Shown here piece after piece: positions 42,596 to 51,518 of a stretch of DNA of 64,000 nt (within the stretch, counting starts at the first letter, position 1; each line of letters begins with the position of its first letter). The translations under genes and the position numbers were made by a program. A model generated the notes under the pieces. The model had not been told where the DNA came from and searched no databases. It saw nothing but the letters and a program-made list of their open reading frames with translations. This DNA comes from Phycisphaerales bacterium (GTDB lineage: Bacteria > Planctomycetota > Phycisphaerae > UBA1845 > Fen-1342). The stretch covers positions 3,100,001 to 3,164,000 of the forward strand of contig JADJXS010000001.1 in NCBI GenBank assembly GCA_016710275.1. Reading direction: 5' to 3'.

Positions 42596-45094
42596 GTGAA
42601 GCGCCGACTCAAGCCGCAGCCTGCCGCCGACGCTTTGCCGGCGCTCCCGTCGCGCCCGCTCCCCGAACCGACTCTGCACGCACCCCAATCGCCGCCGCCG
42701 CGCGTGGTGATCGGATTGGCGGTTGCATGCTGTTTCCTGCTCCTGATCTCGTTTCAATGGTCGGAGATCTACTCGACCGACCTCGGCTGGCAATTGCGCG
42801 CCGGTCAGTGGATGGTGCAGAACGCCGCGATCCCGTACACCGACAAGCTCGCCTTCACCACGCAGCCGCCATTCGAGCCTGAGCCGCGAACGTGGATCGA
42901 AGCGCGCTGGCTGTTCTGCATCGCGCAATATTTCGCGTGGATGGCGGGGGGAAGCGCGGGCGTGATCTTCATGGCCACGCTGATCGTGGCCGCCGCCTTG
43001 GCGCTGCTCCTGTCGGCGGCCCCGCGCACCCTGGCTACGCCGATCGGCCCGCTGATCCTGGCTCTGGGCATCTGGGCCGGCGCGTCGCGCTGGCTTCCGC
43101 GCCCGGAAGTCGCGACCTACCTGATGATCGTCGTGTACCTGTTCATCCTGGAGCGCCGCACGCGCTGGATCATCGCCCTGCCGCTATTGCAGATACTCTG
43201 GACCAACACCCACGGGTTGTTCATCCTCGGCCCGGCGCTCGCATGGCTCTACGCGGCCCACGCCGCTCTTTGCGGAGCGGTCGCGCAGGGTGCATCGCCC
43301 GTTTCGCAACGCATCGCGGCTGATTCGCGGCCGGCCGCACGCACCTGGCTGATCGTGGCCGGCCTGACGACCGCCGCCTGCTTTCTCAATCCGTACGGCC
43401 TGTCCGGCGTCCTGTTTCCGTTCCTGCTCTACTCGGAAATCCAGGGAGGACATCGGTTCTCTCAGACCATCGGCGAGTTTGTCAGCCCGCTCACCAAGTC
43501 GCTGGACCAGTGGACGCCCGACATGCTGGCCGCGCCGCTGATGATCGCGCTGGGGGTAGTGCTGGGCGCCGCCCCTTTGCGGCTGAGCACTCTGCCGCGA
43601 CTGGCATTCGTGCTCGCGACGGCTTTTCTTGCGACGCTGGCACAACGCAACGTGACGCTGGCAGTGGTCGCAGCGCTATGGGCGGCGCTGCGCGGCTGTG
43701 AGGAGTGGCTGAGTTCGCGCCAGGCGCGCCGCAGCGCGGGCCGCCCCCAAGCGCCGTTGGGCCGCACCGAGACGCCCGACGCCCGACCCCGCAGTCGAAA
43801 TACGGTCCGCACGGCCGGATTCGTCGGCGTCGCACTGGCATCGCTGATCGGCGCCTGGTTCGTAGCCAGCGGACGATTCGCGGCCACCAGCGAGTTGAAC
43901 ATGCGCGCCGGGCTGGCGCTGACCCCGTGGATGCACGGACAGGATGCGATCGAGTTCATCCGCACCGCCCAACCGCGCGGCCACGTGTATCACCACATGC
44001 GCGAGGGCGGCTGGATGGCCTGGCGCGGCGGGCCGGAATACCCCGTCTTCATCGACGGCCGACTCGAGGTCTACGGCACCGGCGGCGTCATGGAAGACTA
44101 CCTCGGCATGACGATCCGCAACTTCCCCGCCGTCTTCGAAAAGTACGGCATCCACACGGCAATCGTGGACCTGGATCGAACGCGCTGGCTTTCCGACGCA
44201 CTGCGGCAGAGCGGGCAATGGACGCTCGTGCACGTCGATCCGCTCAAGGCCGTCTACATCCGCAACATCCCCGAACACGAGGAGTTGATCTCCCGCTGGC
44301 GGATCGATCCGCTCAAGGCCTTTGAGCCGCGCGGACCCGAGCCTGACGACCGCCCCACCGCGTGGCGGCGAGCGCTCGGCGACCGGACGCCGCCGCGCTA
44401 CGCCCTGGGCATGGCGCTGGCCTTTCTGCATCTCGGCGGGATCGACAACGCCGAGCGATACCTGCAGCGCGCTGTGGATGCCGTGCCCTGGCACGGACAG
44501 TCGCGGGTCACGCTTGCCCGCATCCGTCGCGTGCAGGGGCGGATCGCCGAAGCGGAGGAACTGGAGCGCGGCATCGCCGTCACGCCGCAGCGGAGGGCGC
44601 AACTCGACACCATGCAGGCGGGGCTGCTGATGGATTCCGGCCGCCATGCGGAGGCAATCCCGCTGCTGCGGAACTCGATCGCCGCTGCGCCGCGCGATCC
44701 GCTGCTCTACAAGCTGCTGGCCGACTGCTACCTGCTCACGAAGGACCTGAAGGCTGCGGAGCAGACGTATCTTGTGACAACCGGCCTGACCCCCCGAGAC
44801 ATGACGGTGTGGGCCAATCTCGGCTACGTCCGGGAGGCCCGCGGAGACTGGGCCGGAGCCGCCGCTGCGTACACGACTGCGGTGCAGCTCGCGCCGCGCG
44901 ATCCGCGCGTGCACAATCAACTCGGAATCTCTCTCGCGCAGGCCGGAAACCGCGAACAGGCGGCGGCCGCCTTTCGCGCAGCGCTGCAACTGGACCCCGG
45001 CTACGAGAAAGCCCGGCAGAATCTGAGCCAGTTGGAGCAGGCCGTCGCGCAACCCGCGGCCCCGCCCGGGCAGCCGGGTTCACCCGGCCCGTGA
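42596..45094 (+). CDS. Polytopic membrane protein with C-terminal TPR domain
   Basis: An 832-residue protein. About 35-430 hold 8-10 membrane segments (VVIGLAVACCFLLLISF, VIFMATLIVAAALALLLSA, LIVAGLTTAACFLNPYGLSGVLFPFLLYSEI). The architecture resembles lipid-linked-sugar glycosyltransferases (YSTDLGWQLRAGQWMVQ), but no catalytic motif is proven. About 430-590 is soluble with HMREGGWMAWRGGPEYPVFIDGRLEVYG. The C-terminal ~230 residues are TPR repeats (YALGMALAFLHLGGIDNAERYL, AIPLLRNSIAAAPRDPLLYKLLADCYLLTKDLKAAEQTYL). The start is GTG at 42596 after GGAGAG. Confidence 0.8.
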   Translation: MKRRLKPQPAADALPALPSRPLPEPTLHAPQSPPPRVVIGLAVACCFLLLISFQWSEIYSTDLGWQLRAGQWMVQNAAIPYTDKLAFTTQPPFEPEPRTWIEARWLFCIAQYFAWMAGGSAGVIFMATLIVAAALALLLSAAPRTLATPIGPLILALGIWAGASRWLPRPEVATYLMIVVYLFILERRTRWIIALPLLQILWTNTHGLFILGPALAWLYAAHAALCGAVAQGASPVSQRIAADSRPAARTWLIVAGLTTAACFLNPYGLSGVLFPFLLYSEIQGGHRFSQTIGEFVSPLTKSLDQWTPDMLAAPLMIALGVVLGAAPLRLSTLPRLAFVLATAFLATLAQRNVTLAVVAALWAALRGCEEWLSSRQARRSAGRPQAPLGRTETPDARPRSRNTVRTAGFVGVALASLIGAWFVASGRFAATSELNMRAGLALTPWMHGQDAIEFIRTAQPRGHVYHHMREGGWMAWRGGPEYPVFIDGRLEVYGTGGVMEDYLGMTIRNFPAVFEKYGIHTAIVDLDRTRWLSDALRQSGQWTLVHVDPLKAVYIRNIPEHEELISRWRIDPLKAFEPRGPEPDDRPTAWRRALGDRTPPRYALGMALAFLHLGGIDNAERYLQRAVDAVPWHGQSRVTLARIRRVQGRIAEAEELERGIAVTPQRRAQLDTMQAGLLMDSGRHAEAIPLLRNSIAAAPRDPLLYKLLADCYLLTKDLKAAEQTYLVTTGLTPRDMTVWANLGYVREARGDWAGAAAAYTTAVQLAPRDPRVHNQLGISLAQAGNREQAAAAFRAALQLDPGYEKARQNLSQLEQAVAQPAAPPGQPGSPGP

Positions 45095-45120
45095 GGCGCG
45101 CGTCGGGCGCGGTCGGCGGC

Positions 45121-45126
45121 TACACT
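45121..45126 (+). promoter_or_regulatory. Putative -10 box (TACACT), leaderless promoter of the helicase gene
   Basis: The context is GGCTACACTC. The box ends 7 nt before the ATG at 45134, no Shine-Dalgarno is present and no -35 box is evident. Confidence 0.5.
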
Positions 45127-45133
45127 CTCGCGG

Positions 45134-47317
45134 ATGGACCGCAGCGACATCTGCTCCGCGTTTCTCGGCACGCTCACGCACGAACTGTACCCCTACCAGG
45201 AAGAGGCGCTGCTGGCCTGGTTTGAATCCGATCACGGCGTGATGGTCTGCGCGCCGACCGGGATGGGAAAGACGCTGCTGGCCGAAGCGGCTGTTTATGA
45301 GGCGCTGACCACCCGCCGTCGCATCTACTACACCACGCCGCTGATCGCCCTCACCGATCAGAAGTACCGCGAGCTGCAAGCGCTGGCGGTGCGCTGGGGC
45401 TTCTCCGCCGAGGACGTGGGGTTGATCACCGGCAACCGGCGCGAGAATCCCGATGCGCTGGTGCGCGTCGTGGTCGCCGAAATCCTGCTCAATCACCTGC
45501 TCTCCGCCGAGGCGGCTCAGGAGCTGGCGGCGGTCGACGCCGTTGCGATGGACGAATTCCACAGCTTCAACGACCCCGAGCGCGGCGTCGTGTGGGAGCT
45601 GTCGCTGCTGCTGCTGCCGCCGCGGGTGCGCGTGCTGCTGCTGTCGGCGACGGTCGGAAACCCGGACGAATTCGCCGCCTGGCTGCGTGAGCGTCACGGC
45701 CGGCCGCTGACCGTCATCACCACCGCACAGCGGCGCGTGCCGCTGGAATACACCTGGGTCGAAGACCGCCTGCTGACCGAGCATCTGCCGGAAATGGTCT
45801 CGCGCGAGGACGCGCGCAATCGCACGCCGGCGCTGGTCTTCTGCTTCAACCGCGACGAATGCTGGGAGGTGGCCGAGCGCCTCAAGGGGCTTTCGCTGAT
45901 CGAGCCTTCCGTTCGCGCGCAGGTCGAAGCGCTGCTCGAAGAGCGCCGCGAGGACATGGCCGACGGCGTCGGGCCCAAGCTGCGGCAGATGCTGATCCGC
46001 GGCGTCGGCGTCCACCACGCCGGCGTGCTGCCCAAGCACAAGGCCGTGGTCGAAGCGCTCTTTCAGCGGAAGCTGGTGCCGTTCGTGATCTGCACCGAGA
46101 CGCTCGCCGCCGGCATCAACCTGCCCGCCCGCAGCGTCGTGCTGAGCACGCTGCTTAAGGGCAAGCCGCGCGAGAAGAAGCTGATTCCGGCCTCCACGGC
46201 GCACCAGATGTTCGGCCGCGCCGGACGGCCGCAGTTCGACGATCGCGGCTTCGTTTTTGCACTGGCGCACGAGGACGACGTGCGCATTCACAAGTGGAAG
46301 CAGCGCATGGACCGCATCGATCCGAATTCGAAGGACCCCGGATTGATGCGCGCCCGCCGCGAGCTGGAGCGCAAGCGCCCCACCCGCCGCAGCACCGAGC
46401 AGTACTGGACGCAGGGGCAGTTCCGCACGCTGATCGAGGCCGGCCCGGCCAAGCTCTACAGCCGCTCCATGATCCCCTACAGCGTGCTCGTGTTCCTGCT
46501 GATGCGCAACGGCGTGCTGCACGAAGCGCGCGAGCTGCTGTCCAAGCGATTCAACACGCCGGACCGGCTCGCCCGATTCCAGGAGCAGCTTGATTTCATG
46601 CTCGCCAACCTGGCCGCGCTGGGCTATCTCACGCGCAGCGAGGACGGCGATCACGTCACCCTGCACGACACGATCCGCCGCCTGCCGACTTTCCGCAGCA
46701 TTGACCCGCTCTACGGCGATTTCCTCGTGCAGCAACTGGCACGCGGTAGCTTCGAAGAGAAAGTGCTCGCGCTGGAGAGCATCCTGCAGATGCCGCCCGC
46801 CGTCGAGCGCAAGCTGCGCATCCCGGACACGCTGCCGCCGGGGCCGCTTCAGCAGGAAGTGCTGGGGCCGATGATGATCGCCATGGGCGTCACCGCCGCC
46901 CCGGCCGAGTCAACCGATGAGGAGGACGAGTGGGAGGAGGAGGAGTTCGCCCCGCGCCCGCCCACTTTTCCGGAAATGCTGCGCATCGCGTTCGAAGCGC
47001 GGCTTGCCGGTCCCGAGCCGCTGTTTGTGCAGCCCAAGTGGGTGGGCGGTGCGGCGTTTGAGGGCGGCTGCGATTTCTTCCGCTTCGTGCGCAGCGTGGA
47101 CCTGATCAAGCAGGAGGGGTTGGTGCTTCGGCACCTGCTGCGGCTGGTGATCCTGGCGGGGGAATTCTTCAGTCTCTCGCAAGATCCCGACTACGAGCGC
47201 ATCTCGGAGCTGGCCGCCCGGACCTGCCGTACCGTGGAGCCGCAGTATACCGAGCGCTTCCTGGCCGATGCGGCCGCCCGCAGCGCCGCCGAGAGCGGCA
47301 CACTGACATCCCGCTGA
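45134..47317 (+). CDS. Superfamily 2 (Ski2-like) DEAD/DEAH helicase
   Basis: A 727-residue ATP-dependent nucleic-acid helicase, related to the Ski2/Mtr4 group. Motif I is APTGMGKT (40-47), motif II is DEFH (140-143), motif III is LLSATVG, and motif VI is HQMFGRAGRPQFDDRG. ETLAAGINLPARSVV is typical of Ski2-like proteins. The C-terminal ~270 residues are helical (SVLVFLLMRNGVLHEARELL, LARFQEQLDFMLANLAALGYLTR), with an acidic insert (STDEEDEWEEEEF). No signal peptide is present. The start is ATG at 45134, without a Shine-Dalgarno. Whether the substrate is RNA or DNA cannot be told; Ski2-like bacterial members may act in RNA processing. Confidence 0.9.
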   Translation: MDRSDICSAFLGTLTHELYPYQEEALLAWFESDHGVMVCAPTGMGKTLLAEAAVYEALTTRRRIYYTTPLIALTDQKYRELQALAVRWGFSAEDVGLITGNRRENPDALVRVVVAEILLNHLLSAEAAQELAAVDAVAMDEFHSFNDPERGVVWELSLLLLPPRVRVLLLSATVGNPDEFAAWLRERHGRPLTVITTAQRRVPLEYTWVEDRLLTEHLPEMVSREDARNRTPALVFCFNRDECWEVAERLKGLSLIEPSVRAQVEALLEERREDMADGVGPKLRQMLIRGVGVHHAGVLPKHKAVVEALFQRKLVPFVICTETLAAGINLPARSVVLSTLLKGKPREKKLIPASTAHQMFGRAGRPQFDDRGFVFALAHEDDVRIHKWKQRMDRIDPNSKDPGLMRARRELERKRPTRRSTEQYWTQGQFRTLIEAGPAKLYSRSMIPYSVLVFLLMRNGVLHEARELLSKRFNTPDRLARFQEQLDFMLANLAALGYLTRSEDGDHVTLHDTIRRLPTFRSIDPLYGDFLVQQLARGSFEEKVLALESILQMPPAVERKLRIPDTLPPGPLQQEVLGPMMIAMGVTAAPAESTDEEDEWEEEEFAPRPPTFPEMLRIAFEARLAGPEPLFVQPKWVGGAAFEGGCDFFRFVRSVDLIKQEGLVLRHLLRLVILAGEFFSLSQDPDYERISELAARTCRTVEPQYTERFLADAAARSAAESGTLTSR

Positions 47318-47357
47318 CCGGATCAGAATGCCCGAACGCGATGCGCCGCTGCGCCGG

Positions 47358-48764
47358 CTACGGCGTCATCGTGCCCGCGTCGCCCGCAAAGCCGGTCAGG
47401 TACAGGAAGGAATTCTGGTTGATCACGGGCACATAGATCGAACGCGCCCGGTCGATCAGGTCGCGATAGCGAACCAGCGCCCGCGAGCGCTCATCGGCCT
47501 GTGCAGCGACCACGTCACTGACGCCGAACTCCGGCAATTGCGGAATCTGCGGCGCCTGGCCGATGACCACGAAGTCCACCGTCTCATCGAACTGATCCAC
47601 CACCACTCCGCCCCACTGGCGGATCATGCCTTTGACTTTATCCATCCCGTCGAAGTCGACGTTTCCGTCGTAGTTCAGGTCGTAGTCGCCGACGACGACG
47701 AATTTCGGCTGGCGGCCGCGCTCGAACGCGATGTTCACGACCGGGTCGCCCTCGATGATCGGCTGCCCGCCCGTCGTGCGCAGCACGCGGCACTCAGCCG
47801 TCTGCTCCGACACGCTGACGACCTCGATCGAGGCCTTGCCGCGCAGCGACTTCGGCGCTTCGCGCGTCTGTGAGTAGATTTCAAAGCCCATGCCGACCTT
47901 GAGTTTGTCCGCAGCGCCGATGTTGATATACACGATCTCGCTGCCGGGAACGGCCCGCAGCACCCGCCCGTCCGCCTTGGTCAGAATCGCCCCGGGATCG
48001 AAGCTCACCGGCTTGATGCCGGCCAGTTCGCGCTGCAGCGTCGCCACCTGGTTCTGAAGCGTCGCCAGTTGCAGCTTTAGCTCGCGACCCTCGCGCAGCC
48101 AGCGCTGCTCCTTCTCATTGGTCTGCTGCGTGGATTGCTCCATGGTCGCCTGCAGATCCGCCAACTGCTTGTCCTTCGCTCCCAGCATCTGCTGCTTCTG
48201 CGCTTCGCTGGTCTCGAACTGAGCGGCCAGCCGCGCGACCTCCGCGTCAAACTCGGTCCGGGTCGTTCGCAGCTTCTCGGTCAACTCCCCGTTCTTGCGG
48301 TTCCCCTCAGCCACCTGCCCGGACGCCGCATCCAACTGCGCCTTCTGCTCCGCCAGCGCCGCGGAAAGCTTCGCGACCACCGTGCTCAGCGAATCGCCCG
48401 GATCCGCCGCTGCGCCATGCTGCTCGCGCACCGCGGCCGTGACCTGCCGAGCCTGCTGCTCGACCGCCGACGCCACCCCGGTCTGCCCGACGGCGAGCTT
48501 CGCCAGTCGGTCCACGTCCTCCTGCATGACGGCAAACACCGCGGCGCCGCGCGCCGACGCTTCGCTGGCGTAGTAGGCCGGCGCCGTGCCGTTCTCCGCG
48601 TCGCGCCGCTCGGCATTGAGCGCGCGGGACTGCGCGTCCTTGACCTGGGTCGCAAAGACGATGGTCGTCACGAGCAGGATCAGCGCGACCCCGGACATCG
48701 AAAACGCCAGGTAGTGAACACCCGTAAGGCCACCGCCTCGAACCGTCGCGGGTCGACCGGCCAT
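47358..48764 (-). CDS. Membrane-anchored coiled-coil protein
   Basis: A 468-residue protein with one N-terminal membrane segment (about 19-39, YLAFSMSGVALILLVTTIVFA). A coiled-coil region occupies about 60-260 (LSAALAEQKAQLDAASGQVAEG, FETSEAQKQQMLGAKDKQLADLQATMEQ). The globular C-terminal domain (about 265-468) begins ILTKADGRVLRAVPGSEIVYINIGAADKLKVGMGFEIYS. That opening resembles FlgT-C-like or septum/envelope beta-barrel domains, but this is not certain. It ends with FVVIGQAPQIPQLPE. The start is ATG at 48764, with AAGGAG 8 nt upstream. It is divergent from xseB; the function is not known. Confidence 0.75.
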   Translation of the reverse strand: MAGRPATVRGGGLTGVHYLAFSMSGVALILLVTTIVFATQVKDAQSRALNAERRDAENGTAPAYYASEASARGAAVFAVMQEDVDRLAKLAVGQTGVASAVEQQARQVTAAVREQHGAAADPGDSLSTVVAKLSAALAEQKAQLDAASGQVAEGNRKNGELTEKLRTTRTEFDAEVARLAAQFETSEAQKQQMLGAKDKQLADLQATMEQSTQQTNEKEQRWLREGRELKLQLATLQNQVATLQRELAGIKPVSFDPGAILTKADGRVLRAVPGSEIVYINIGAADKLKVGMGFEIYSQTREAPKSLRGKASIEVVSVSEQTAECRVLRTTGGQPIIEGDPVVNIAFERGRQPKFVVVGDYDLNYDGNVDFDGMDKVKGMIRQWGGVVVDQFDETVDFVVIGQAPQIPQLPEFGVSDVVAAQADERSRALVRYRDLIDRARSIYVPVINQNSFLYLTGFAGDAGTMTP

Positions 48765-48944
48765 TCGCAGACTCCTTGCGTGTCGGACTGTTGCTTGATA
48801 CGCGGGTGGGCCGCCGACGCTGGTCGGGGCGGGCACTACCCTGGGCAGCGCGGTGAGTATGTTCCAAGCCGTGCGGGTTGTCAAAGCGGGTCGGAGGAAA
48901 GAAAATCCACCCGCGGCAACCCCCGCCGCAACAGGAATCCCGCA

Positions 48945-49202
48945 ATGGCCAGGTCCGCACGATTGAGCTTCGAAGAGGCCATGAAGCGACTGGAGACGAT
49001 TGTCGAGCAGATGGAGGCCGGCGAGATCGGGCTGGAGGAATCCGTCACCCGCTACGAGGAAGCCATGAAGCTGGCTGGTCACTGCCGCCAGGTGCTCGAC
49101 GACGCCGAGCTGCGCTTGCAGCAGATCCAGGCCGACGCGGGCGGCGTCCGCACAGCGCCGTTTGACCCGCCTGCGGACCCAGCCCGCCCCGCCGGTTCGT
49201 AA
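48945..49202 (+). CDS. xseB: Exodeoxyribonuclease VII small subunit
   Basis: The small subunit (85 residues) of exonuclease VII, which degrades single-stranded DNA together with XseA. The family core is complete: LSFEEAMKRLETIVEQMEAGEIGLEESVTRYEEAMKLAGHCRQVLDDAELRLQQI. The C-terminal 15 residues are Pro/Ala-rich. xseA is not in the window. The start is ATG at 48945, with AGGAA about 8 nt before it. Confidence 0.95.
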   Translation: MARSARLSFEEAMKRLETIVEQMEAGEIGLEESVTRYEEAMKLAGHCRQVLDDAELRLQQIQADAGGVRTAPFDPPADPARPAGS

Positions 49203-49217
49203 GCCAACGCCGAAGCC

Positions 49218-49233
49218 CCCGCGTGCCCGCGGG
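49218..49233. terminator. Small hairpin between convergent genes
   Basis: CCCGCG pairs with CGCGGG around TGCC, sitting between the stops of xseB and the collagen-like gene. It lacks a T-tract, so terminator activity is only suggested by position. Confidence 0.3.
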
Positions 49234-49235
49234 CC

Positions 49236-51170
49236 TTACGGGAACATTACTTCCGACGTCCGCAGCGTCGCCACCCAGCGGATCGAAGTCCCGTTCACCC
49301 CGATCGCCCCGACCGACAGTGCCCGGTTGATGCTGTCCGCGCCGAGAATCACGTTGGCGCCTCCCAGTTCCGATCCGAGCGAAGTGACCGTCGGAGTGCC
49401 CACCAGCGATACCGTGTTCGCGACATTCTTGATCGCTCCGCGGATGCTGAACGCCGCCGACTGCCCGGTCGAACTGCGCGCCACGACGATGCCCTCGAAG
49501 GCGAGCGTCTTGCCGTTCTCGATCAGCAAGCGCTGCGACCCGCCGTCCAGAAACAGCGACGTCGGCGTGCCCGAATCCGTCTCCGCGCGCATCACGAACG
49601 TCGAACATTGCGCATCGCCTTGCGCGGCGAACGATCCAGCGGCGTATGCCTGCTGCCCGAAGCGAGCCGCAACCGCCCCGTCTCCGCCCGGGATAGTGGA
49701 GAACGCACCCGCGGCCGTATTGGACCGCCCACCGGCCACCACGCTCCGCTGCCCGGACGCGATGTTGCCGCTGCCGCCGACCACCGTCGCGGCTTCGGCG
49801 CCGGCCTGGTTGGATGTTCCGCCGACCACCAGTGACCATCGTGCCGCCGCGCTGTTCAGAAAGCCGCCCAGAACCGCGGACGACTCGCCCAATGCGCTGT
49901 TCTGACGCCCGCCGGCGACGACCGATTGCAGTGCCGCCGCTGAGTTGACGTCACCGCCGCCGACGAAGCCGAGCGCGCCCGCGACGTTGCTGCTTCCGCC
50001 GAGCACGCCGCCGCGGTTGCCGCTGACCGTATTCCCGCTGCCGCCGCCGATGATCGCGGCGATGCCGTCGGCGTCATTGTCCGCGCCGCCCACCACGGCG
50101 GACTGCGACGCCATGGCCGCATTCCCGCTGCCGCCGCCCACAAAGGAGAACTGCGCGGAGGCGTTGTTCCCCGCGCCGCCGACGACGGTTGCCAGGCCGC
50201 TGCCGGCCGTGTTGCCGTCGCCACCGCCCACCACGGCGCAGATTCCGGCGGCGTGGTTGGCGCGGCCGCCACCGACCGCCGCCCACGGCGCCTCATCCAC
50301 GGGATTGTCGGTTCCCGCCGTGCACCCTTCGCCGCCGGCCACGGTGCCGAAACTATCGAACACGCGATTCGGCCCGCCGTCCGCACCGCCGCCGCCGATC
50401 ACTGCACCGGATATGCCGTCGCGCGCAGAGTTCTGCGGATGGCCGGCGATCCAGTTCACCGCCCCCGCGACCGCCTCGATCCGCAGCGCGCGAGCGCCAT
50501 TCACGATCCACTCAATCGCGGCATCCGCGAGCGAGCCGACGACGATGGTCCCCGCGCCCGTGTTACCGCCGAGCTTCAGGTATCGCGCATCGCCCCAATC
50601 CGAATCAAACGCCAGTTCCAAACCGCTGAGTACCAAGCCAGCGCCGGCAGACAGCAGATAGCGCGCGTCGGCGAAGTTGAGATCCAGCGACATCACGTCG
50701 CCCGTGCGCAACAAACCCGCGCCCGCCGCGATGTTCCCACCGTCGCCCGGCGGACCCTGTGGGCCTTGCGGCCCGATCGGCCCTTGTGGTCCCACCGGCC
50801 CCTGCGGTCCTTGCGGGCCCGTTGCGCCGGCAGGCCCCTGCGGCCCGATCTCCCCACTTGAACCAACAGGCCCCTGCGGACCCGTCGCGCCAGGCGCACC
50901 CTGCGCCCCCGCCTCACCCGGCACACCCGCTTCGCCTCTTTCACCCGGTGCGCCGGCCGGTCCCTGCGGCCCCGGAATGGGCACCAGGTTCTGCTGCGAC
51001 TGGCCGTCGTTCGGGTCAGCCGGACAACCTCCGAGCGCAAGCGAAAATGTGATGCCCGCCGCGACTATTGCCGTCGCGCGGAATCTGCAACGAAGTCTGA
51101 TCGTGTTCCCGCTGAAGCTGACACAAGCTGATGATGCGACAGTACTTCCACCTAAGGCGCTGCGAGACAT
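49236..51170 (-). CDS. Lipoprotein with collagen-like repeats and YadA-head-like (Hep_Hag-type) repeats
   Basis: A 644-residue surface protein. A long signal (RATAIVAAGITFSLALGGC) ends in a lipobox with C49. Residues 67-144 are 26 uninterrupted Gly-X-Y triplets (GPQGPAGAPGERGEAG...), predicted to form a collagen triple helix. After a linker, about 245-500 hold many copies of a 14-18-residue repeat (VVGGGDGNTAGSGLATVVGG, VAGGRSNTAAGAFSTIPGG), matching the trimeric autotransporter head repeats. A C-terminal beta domain follows. Both kinds of repeat trimerise, so the product is probably a trimeric fibre. The start is ATG at 51170 with a perfect GGAGGT 8 nt upstream. Confidence 0.9.
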   Translation of the reverse strand: MSRSALGGSTVASSACVSFSGNTIRLRCRFRATAIVAAGITFSLALGGCPADPNDGQSQQNLVPIPGPQGPAGAPGERGEAGVPGEAGAQGAPGATGPQGPVGSSGEIGPQGPAGATGPQGPQGPVGPQGPIGPQGPQGPPGDGGNIAAGAGLLRTGDVMSLDLNFADARYLLSAGAGLVLSGLELAFDSDWGDARYLKLGGNTGAGTIVVGSLADAAIEWIVNGARALRIEAVAGAVNWIAGHPQNSARDGISGAVIGGGGADGGPNRVFDSFGTVAGGEGCTAGTDNPVDEAPWAAVGGGRANHAAGICAVVGGGDGNTAGSGLATVVGGAGNNASAQFSFVGGGSGNAAMASQSAVVGGADNDADGIAAIIGGGSGNTVSGNRGGVLGGSSNVAGALGFVGGGDVNSAAALQSVVAGGRQNSALGESSAVLGGFLNSAAARWSLVVGGTSNQAGAEAATVVGGSGNIASGQRSVVAGGRSNTAAGAFSTIPGGDGAVAARFGQQAYAAGSFAAQGDAQCSTFVMRAETDSGTPTSLFLDGGSQRLLIENGKTLAFEGIVVARSSTGQSAAFSIRGAIKNVANTVSLVGTPTVTSLGSELGGANVILGADSINRALSVGAIGVNGTSIRWVATLRTSEVMFP

Positions 51171-51356
51171 TGGACTTTACCTCCGGGGCCCGAACCCGTG
51201 CGCGGCAGACGTCACATTGCGCACCCGGACATTCTAACACCCGCCGGGTATGGAATTTGCGCGATTTTCTCAACCCCGCTCAACAACCCGGGGGGCCTGT
51301 AACCTCCCTGCGGCGTTATTGGACGCATCGCTCTACCGACAGTGTCTCTGCGGCGG

Positions 51357-51362
51357 TAGGAT
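51357..51362 (+). promoter_or_regulatory. Possible -10 box of the SRP RNA gene
   Basis: TAGGAT (four of six bases of TATAAT) ends 6 nt before the predicted 5' end of the SRP RNA. The -35 region at 17-bp spacing is a weak match. Confidence 0.35.
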
Positions 51363-51368
51363 TCGCAC

Positions 51369-51482
51369 GCCCGAGGGTGGCTGGGCCGGTGCAGTGCGCC
51401 GTCCGGACAACGGGTCAGGACCGGAAGGTAGCAGCTCACCCGCGTCGTCCCACGTGCATCGATCACCTGGTCGCCCTCGGGC
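51369..51482 (+). ncRNA. ffs: Signal recognition particle RNA (4.5S-type)
   Basis: The apical domain IV signature is present at about 51413-51434 (GTCAGGACCGGAAGGTAGCAGC with the GGAA tetraloop). The ends pair perfectly: GCCCGAGGG (51369-51377) with CCCTCGGGC (51474-51482). The length of ~114 nt fits the short bacterial form. TTTCTTTC follows the closing stem, which thus doubles as a terminator. It is located directly upstream of dnaX, a known bacterial linkage. Confidence 0.9.
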
Positions 51483-51518
51483 TTTCTTTCACAACCCGGT
51501 CTGCCCCGAGCAATTGCC

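Noticed and set aside
49690..50330. Short tandem DNA repeats considered as a satellite
   Set aside because: They are in-frame coding repeats of the YadA-head-like domain.
50680..51000. Repetitive DNA resembling a CRISPR array in the collagen-like gene
   Set aside because: The repeats are 9-bp-type codon repeats coding for Gly-X-Y with no unique spacers, and they are in frame.
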